From Desulfovibrio mangrovi (GTDB lineage: Bacteria; Desulfobacterota; Desulfovibrionia; Desulfovibrionales; Desulfovibrionaceae): a stretch of 64,000 nt of DNA. Below, piece after piece: positions 59,673 through 64,000 of this stretch (within the stretch, counting starts at the first letter, position 1; every line of letters starts with the position of its first letter). The stretch is from NCBI RefSeq assembly GCF_026230175.1, contig NZ_CP104208.1, forward strand, positions 2,728,001 through 2,792,000. The letters run 5' to 3'. A program made the position numbers and the translations under genes. A model generated the notes under the pieces. That model had not been told where the DNA came from, ran no database searches, and worked only from the letters and a program-made list of their open reading frames with translations.

Positions 59673-60497
59673 TCACTTCGAAATCACGACCTCATGAGTA
59701 TTCAGAAAACCGAAACGGAGTTTGATCTCCTCCAGTGTGCCGTCCTGTTCAATGGCTTCAAGCCCCTTGTTGAACAGGGCAAGGTTTTCTTCCCAATCAG
59801 GGTGTTTCTTCGAAAACATGGCATGAACCCCTTTGGTGTCCAGAAGCGGAGAGAGGAAGCGGACATGCTGGATACCGCCTTCAAGTGTGGGGTTGGTCTT
59901 CAGCAGGTAGATGGCGAGGTACTTGTCTATGGCTATCATATCCACACGCCCGCCGAGAACCTTGCGCAGATTAAGCAGGTCGGAGTTGGCTTCTTCCTTG
60001 GACAGCACCTCGGCCGCATCAAACTCCGGCGTATTCACATACCCCCGCACGACGCCAATGCGGTAGTGCACCAGTGACCGAATGGTTCCATCCCACGACG
60101 CCGGAGAATCGCGTTTGACACAGAAGGCAAGCGGGCTCTGCACATATGGCCGGGAAACACCGAACTCCTCTGCCCGCTCCTTGCTGTAGTAGGCGCTGTA
60201 GAGCACGTCATACTGCCCGTTGCGCACTGCCTCCACGGCCCGGTTCCACGGCATAAAGTGAAAGCTTGCCTTCAGCCCCACCCGGCTGCACGCTTCCCGG
60301 ATAATAGCCGAGGTAAAGCCAAATTCCGGCAGGAATTCACTGGCATACGGTTCCCAATTGACCGTAGCGAATGAGATGGTCTTGCCCTCGTCAGCATCTG
60401 CCCGTGCACTTTTTCCAGTGGGTATGCATACTCCCCACACGGAAAGCGCCAACACTGCAAACGCAATACCGAGCCACACCTTGAGGTTACGCTTCAT
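59673..60497 (-). CDS. Orphan solute-binding protein, family 3
   Basis: Signal peptide (residues 1-33, ending ARA) then a type II periplasmic binding fold of 274 residues: NWEPYASEFLPEFGF, WNRAVEAVRNGQYDVLYSAYYSKERAEEF, and a hinge near IAIDKYLAIYLL. No permease is adjacent. GGGGGTAG precedes ATG 60497. It shares no close identity with the orphan at 57616. Confidence 0.8.
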   Translation of the reverse strand: MKRNLKVWLGIAFAVLALSVWGVCIPTGKSARADADEGKTISFATVNWEPYASEFLPEFGFTSAIIREACSRVGLKASFHFMPWNRAVEAVRNGQYDVLYSAYYSKERAEEFGVSRPYVQSPLAFCVKRDSPASWDGTIRSLVHYRIGVVRGYVNTPEFDAAEVLSKEEANSDLLNLRKVLGGRVDMIAIDKYLAIYLLKTNPTLEGGIQHVRFLSPLLDTKGVHAMFSKKHPDWEENLALFNKGLEAIEQDGTLEEIKLRFGFLNTHEVVISK

Positions 60498-60755
60498 GTC
60501 TACCCCCTGACGGTTCCGTTTTCCCGACCACCTCGCCCGTTGCTGGATAATGCCCAGCGGGGACGGTCTATCATGCCTTCATGAACACACAGCACATGGA
60601 TCAGGCAATGATATCCCGACGGGGAACCGGACTCATGTCCTTTCCGGCTTTATTTCTTGCAGATGCTCAGGTTGAACGCTACCAAGAAGTCGGCCGGAAG
60701 CCGTGACCCAGTTGAACCACCCTTCGGACGCAAATCATCGCGAAAGGTTTCGATC

Positions 60756-61184
60756 ATGCCTGAATACGTTGTCAGCGCCTGCCTTGCGGGCTGCCATTGC
60801 CGCTACGACGGAGAAGCCACTCCTGACGAACGTGTGTTGCAACTGATCCGGGAGGGCAAGGCGCTGCCCCTCTGCCCTGAGCAACTGGGCGGCCTGCCCA
60901 CGCCGCGTCCTCCCTTCGAGCTTCTTGATGGCCGTGCCGTGGATTGCAACGGCAACGATATAACCCCCGCCATGCTCAGAGGCGTGGAGGAAGCCATGCA
61001 TCTTGTGCAACTTGCCGGTTGCACCAAGGCGGTGCTCAAGTCCCGTTCCCCCTCCTGCGGTTTCGGAACCATCTATGACGGCACCTTCAGCGGCACCCGC
61101 ATTACCGGCAACGGCCTGTTTGCCGACCGTTTGCACAAGGCCGGTCTTATCGTACACACCGAGGATCACTGGCAAGGCGAGTAG
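60756..61184 (+). CDS. DUF523 family protein
   Basis: The 142-residue protein has the family pattern SACLAGCHCRYDG near the start, LCPEQLGGLPTPRPP, and LKSRSPSCGFG near residue 95. The cysteines suggest metal or Fe-S binding. Function unknown. GAAAGG precedes ATG 60756. The following 0.9 kb is non-coding. Confidence 0.85.
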   Translation: MPEYVVSACLAGCHCRYDGEATPDERVLQLIREGKALPLCPEQLGGLPTPRPPFELLDGRAVDCNGNDITPAMLRGVEEAMHLVQLAGCTKAVLKSRSPSCGFGTIYDGTFSGTRITGNGLFADRLHKAGLIVHTEDHWQGE

Positions 61185-61316
61185 CCTGCCACCTGCCGCC
61201 CACAGCCCTGCAAGCGCGCAGCCTGAGGCCACAACTCTCCCCCTAAAGGGTTCCCTGCCCCCTCCTGCTTCCATGGGCACCTGCCGTTACCATATAGCCT
61301 TTGCGCCCTTCCGGTA

Positions 61317-61398
61317 TGTGCAATTGCACAAGTGCAGGTTGTCACCCGGCCTTCTTGTGCAATTTATTGCGCAACATTTTGCACATCGCAATTGCACG
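61317..61398. promoter_or_regulatory. Cluster of TGTGCAA/TTGCACA dyads
   Basis: A perfect 14-bp palindrome TGTGCAATTGCACA (61317-61330) is followed by TGTGCAA-TTTA-TTGCGCA (61356-61373), then TTGCACA (61379-61385) and CGCAATTGCAC (61387-61397). It looks like repeated binding sites of one regulator, 50-130 bp upstream of a sigma-54-like promoter. Confidence 0.6.
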
Positions 61399-61446
61399 CA
61401 TTTGCCGCCACCACACAACAATCTGATTTTATTGCTTTTCGAACTT

Positions 61447-61462
61447 TGGCACACCTTGTGCT
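61447..61462 (+). promoter_or_regulatory. Candidate sigma-54 promoter of a non-coding region
   Basis: TGGCACA-CCTT-GTGCT keeps the invariant GG and GC ten bases apart (consensus TGGCACG-N4-TTGCT, two mismatches). The same bases form a short dyad GCACA-CCT-TGTGC. Confidence 0.5.
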
Positions 61463-61473
61463 TAATAGAGAAC

Positions 61474-62041
61474 CAGCAACGGCAAGTACCCAACAGGACC
61501 TGCGAGCAACACATAAAACGGTATGCAGGTCCAGAGAATAATCGGTTGCCGGAGTGGGCTGCCTTTTGTGGCAGAAGGGCAGCACAGACTGACAATCGAA
61601 TAACGCTAGGTTTGAACGTATTCCTCACACGTTGGCTCGGACCGGGGAGAGGCAAGCTCCCCAGCCAACAGCAGCAACCCTTTCCCCCTTTGAGGGTTGC
61701 TGGCTGAACCACCAGTTACGCCAGCATCTGTATCCCTACTACAGATGAAGCGGACAAGACAGGTTGACCTCTGGGTTGGACGGACCTCCTCCTCGCCGAC
61801 CAACCCGCCCGATCGACAGGATCACACAGAGCGGGGCTTCAACGCGCGAAGCCCCGCCCAAGCGAAGAAGCCGCCAAGACGGCATGACATATAGACGATA
61901 ACGCGAAGCAACATAACAGACACCCCATGGCTCCTTTTTCTCATGCCTGTTCACACGTTGCCGCATCGCCCACTGCGGTAACTCCCCTTTGAAAAAGAAG
62001 ACCTCCTAAGCGTGCAGCCCGGTTCGAAAGAACCGGGCTGC
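61474..62041 (+). ncRNA. Possible structured non-coding RNA
   Basis: Downstream of the candidate sigma-54 promoter no convincing reading frame is seen, but stems are frequent: GGACCTGC (61496-61503) with GCAGGTCC (61525-61532), a CAGCAACCCT/AGGGTTGCTG hairpin near 61671-61702, a GCGGGGCTTC/GAAGCCCCGC hairpin near 61831-61858, and a final perfect 12-bp hairpin (62014-62025 with 62030-62041). No known RNA family was recognised. The 3' end is unclear and it may be more than one transcript. Confidence 0.35.
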
Positions 62042-62065
62042 TGCGTTTGGAAGAACCGAAATGTA

Positions 62066-62102
62066 CAAAGAAAAGCGTCCCGCCCTGTTCAGGGCGGGAC
62101 GC
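62066..62102 (-). terminator. Terminator of the coiled-coil protein gene
   Basis: On the minus strand a perfect 12-bp stem (62091-62102 with 62075-62086) is followed by TTTTCTTTG. Confidence 0.9.
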
Positions 62103-62130
62103 AGTATAGACTGTGTATCGCAGCAGAGTG

Positions 62131-62619
62131 CTAGGTAAGCGAATTGCCGAAGCCCTGCGCACGGGTACCGCCGCCAAGGGAAAGGCCCTGTGACTTGAGC
62201 AGCTCTTCCTGCGCCTTCTGCAACTGGGTCTGCAGCTGCATCAGCTCACTCTGTTTCATCTGAAGCTGCTTGGCCTTTTCTTCGTCTGACAGGGTCATAT
62301 CATTCTGAAGCTCCTTGATTTCTTCCTGAAGCTTCTGAATCTGCTTCTTGATGCGCTCGATCATCTGTTCCTGAGATGTCTTGCCGGATTCCTCGGAACC
62401 GCCTGCCCCCGTAGCCCCTCCGGGCTTCATGGAAGCCGCAAGACTGCGCCCTTCTTCGGATATCTTCACATTGTCGCCCGCAGCACCCTGCTGCACACCG
62501 TCTTCACGTGCAGGTACACGATCTGCTGCGGCAGTGCGCGCGGCCTGCTCCGGATCATCAACGCGCATGGCGCTGCCCATCTGGCTATACTGTTTGAACA
62601 TGGAACCGCTGATTTGCAT
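62131..62619 (-). CDS. FlxA-like coiled-coil protein
   Basis: The 162-residue protein has a flexible Ala/Gly-rich first half with NVKISEEGRSLAAS, and a long coiled coil at about 85-145 (IERIKKQIQKLQEEIKEL and KQLQMKQSELMQLQTQLQ). The pattern resembles the FlxA family, whose role is unclear but often linked to flagella. AAAGGGGG precedes ATG 62619. Function unknown. Confidence 0.65.
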   Translation of the reverse strand: MQISGSMFKQYSQMGSAMRVDDPEQAARTAAADRVPAREDGVQQGAAGDNVKISEEGRSLAASMKPGGATGAGGSEESGKTSQEQMIERIKKQIQKLQEEIKELQNDMTLSDEEKAKQLQMKQSELMQLQTQLQKAQEELLKSQGLSLGGGTRAQGFGNSLT

Positions 62620-62775
62620 ATGCCCCCCTTTGATGAAGGTATACCGCTTTATCGGTAATGCTTAAGTCAGCTTTAGGTGAGCATACACTTCTTAACAATT
62701 TACACGGTGACGTTGACAGGTAGACAACCTGCCCGTACCTTCTGCCCACTACCAAGCCCAATCAAGGAGACGCGC

Positions 62776-62949
62776 ATGGCCAAGGAAATGCCTAACTTTC
62801 TTGTTCGAGGAATACTCATAGGCGGTGCCATGGGCGCCTTTGCCAATCTGGCGGGACTGATGGACAATCTGCCGCGGGCCGTTGCCCTCGGCATGGTTGC
62901 AGGCTTCTTTGCGGGCATCACGCTGGCCCGCAGACACAAGAACAAGTAG
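62776..62949 (+). CDS. Small glycine-rich membrane protein (57 aa)
   Basis: AAGGAG precedes ATG 62776. Two hydrophobic helices with small-residue motifs (ILIGGAMGAFANLAGL and AVALGMVAGFFAGITLA) suggest a helical hairpin, and the C-terminus is basic (RRHKNK). No family recognised. It has its own terminator. Confidence 0.65.
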   Translation: MAKEMPNFLVRGILIGGAMGAFANLAGLMDNLPRAVALGMVAGFFAGITLARRHKNK

Positions 62950-62972
62950 CTCCCGCACCGGTTACACAAAAC

Positions 62973-63010
62973 AAAACCGCAGCCTGCGCATATGCAGACT
63001 GCGGTTTTTC
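62973..63010. terminator. Terminator between the small membrane protein and flavoprotein genes
   Basis: AAAACCGCAG (62973-62982) pairs with CTGCGGTTTT (62999-63008), with a second inner stem. T-runs on both strands suggest bidirectional use. Confidence 0.85.
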
Positions 63011-63052
63011 TGTTTTCAGGCAGGCTCATGGCGGGCCCGCACCTGAAAGGTA

Positions 63053-63640
63053 CTATTCCGTAGGGGCTCCAGCAATGGCCTTCATCAGCCACGCCATGGT
63101 TTCGCCAAGGTTCTGCATGTTGCGCATGCCTTCCTCGTCGTCGGTGACCTGTCCGGGGGTCAGGCCGTAGCCCATGTTCCAATAGGTGGAACCGGGAATG
63201 ATCATCTGACTGATCTGAAAGAAATGGTTGATGGTATCAAACACGTGGGTCGCTCCGCCTCGGCGCACGGCCACGACACCTGCGCCCACCTTTCTGCGAA
63301 GCTCGGCCCCGTTGCTCAGTGTCACGTAGCCCGCACGGTCGATCAGGGCCTTCATCTCAGCGGTCACGTCTGTGAAGTAGGTCGGTGAGCCGAGAATGAT
63401 GCCATCTGCCTCACGCATTTTTTCCACATACTCGTTCAGCGCATCATTCTTGATGGCACACTTGCCGTCCTTGCGCTCCCGGCACTTCATGCAGGCAGTG
63501 CACCCACGCAGCGGCTTGCCGCCGATCCGGATCAATTCCGTCTCAATGCCCGCCGCTTCCAGCGGCACAAATACTCTGCGGATAAGGTGTTCTGTATTGC
63601 CGCCCTTGCGGGGGCTCCCGTTGAATGCAACAACTTTCAT
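63053..63640 (-). CDS. NADPH-dependent FMN reductase / iron-sulfur flavoprotein family
   Basis: The 195-residue flavodoxin-like protein begins with VVAFNGSPRKGGNTEHL, the FMN phosphate loop, and has a cysteine cluster CTACMKCRERKDGKC at about 47-61, like the archaeal-type iron-sulfur flavoproteins, then LGSPTYFTDVTAEMKALIDR. It probably transfers electrons in redox stress defence. It stands alone. Confidence 0.85.
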   Translation of the reverse strand: MKVVAFNGSPRKGGNTEHLIRRVFVPLEAAGIETELIRIGGKPLRGCTACMKCRERKDGKCAIKNDALNEYVEKMREADGIILGSPTYFTDVTAEMKALIDRAGYVTLSNGAELRRKVGAGVVAVRRGGATHVFDTINHFFQISQMIIPGSTYWNMGYGLTPGQVTDDEEGMRNMQNLGETMAWLMKAIAGAPTE

Positions 63641-63844
63641 CTGATTCCTCCGAATGTGTTATTCATACGACCATGGTATTCCATGCCACGCACAAACGCA
63701 CAAGTACCCACTTTTTTGTCGCGTAGGCACGGAATGCATACCAGGTTACCGGGAGCATTCTGACAGGTTGCAAAAAAAACGTATTTCCAATAGGAACCAC
63801 TGCGGCACCAATCAAAAAAACGCAGTGCCAAGGGAGTTTTCATC

Positions 63845-64000
63845 ATGAAATCGCGTTGTTGGGCAATTATCTTCGCCGTTATGGCGGTCCTGTGCACAAC
63901 CATTCCCGCATTTGCGGCGGATTCCAGCCTGGGTCCCGCCAATGCGGCACGTTTCGGATTCTGGACCCTGATTCCGCCGCTGGTGGCCATTACGCTGGCC
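63845..64000 (+). CDS. Start of an NhaC-type Na+/H+ antiporter (3' truncated)
   Basis: The first 52 codons are present: a signal-like helix ending AFA, then FGFWTLIPPLVAITLA, which matches the opening of NhaC-family antiporters. AAGGGAG precedes ATG 63845. The family assignment rests on this short stretch. Confidence 0.6.
   Translation, partial: MKSRCWAIIFAVMAVLCTTIPAFAADSSLGPANAARFGFWTLIPPLVAITLA

Noticed and set aside
61697-61894. Short open frames within 61.2-62.0 kb
   Set aside because: They overlap inverted repeats, lack ribosome sites and do not look like real proteins; the region is better read as structured non-coding DNA.
62014-62041. tRNA gene suggested by a GGTTCGA-like sequence
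   Set aside because: The bases are part of a perfect hairpin and no other cloverleaf arms are present.

Overview
The window is a GC-rich bacterial chromosome segment that looks like a sulfate-reducing Desulfovibrio-type organism (Desulfovibrionaceae). This is inferred from the gene mix: a DctP-type TRAP transporter, tandem universal stress proteins, a cytochrome bd oxidase with a short Q-loop CydA, orphan periplasmic solute-binding proteins and sigma-54 promoters. No ribosomal RNA is present to confirm it. Most of the sequence is ordinary core genome. It has one initiator tRNA gene, one probable 6S RNA gene, no transposase and no CRISPR array.

Layout. Positions 1-2.9 kb hold the end of an unknown gene, a small A+T-rich insert and hisF-hisH. 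The insert is flanked by two copies of the hisF 3' end whose differences are all synonymous, so it looks like a small element integrated at that gene end. Positions 3-9 kb hold pilD, carB and purF. Positions 9-20 kb hold two orphan sensor kinases, kdsD, a proline dehydrogenase beside an M24 peptidase, cardiolipin synthase and a zinc phospholipase C-like protein. Positions 20-24 kb hold a dctPQM TRAP operon and a universal stress protein. Positions 24-35 kb hold a membrane protein, a U32 protein, pyrK-pyrD, a LysR regulator, an AlkD-like protein, a frameshifted solute-binding protein, an M48 protease with a DUF898 protein, and aroE.

Positions 35.6-38.6 kb carry a complete SiaABCD-like signalling module: diguanylate cyclase, PP2C phosphatase, kinase and phosphoprotein. 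Positions 38.7-40.3 kb hold a pair of related lipoprotein genes, one only 42 codons long, bounded by near-identical hairpins. Positions 40.3-44 kb hold hisG, hisI, a TrmO/class II aldolase fusion and thiL. Positions 44-47 kb hold a MarR regulator with a palindromic operator, a DUF169 gene and a tandem Usp gene behind a textbook sigma-54 promoter. Positions 47-52 kb hold cydAB and the ACT/DUF711 pair.

Positions 52-58 kb hold infA, tRNA-fMet, a phosphoesterase, probable 6S RNA, and the ygfA-pgeF-pabA-pabB-pabC folate-linked operon. Positions 57.6-64 kb hold two orphan solute-binding proteins, dinB, a DUF523 gene, an approximately 0.9 kb apparently non-coding region with repeated dyads and a candidate sigma-54 promoter, a coiled-coil protein, a small membrane protein, a flavoprotein and the start of an NhaC-like antiporter.

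The points most worth following are the hisF-end insert, the reordered Sia module with a shortened SiaA, the tiny lipoprotein cassette, the TrmO-aldolase fusion, the G8-tract frameshift, and the dyad-rich non-coding region at 61.3-62.0 kb. All functions are assigned by reading protein motifs; no database search was run.
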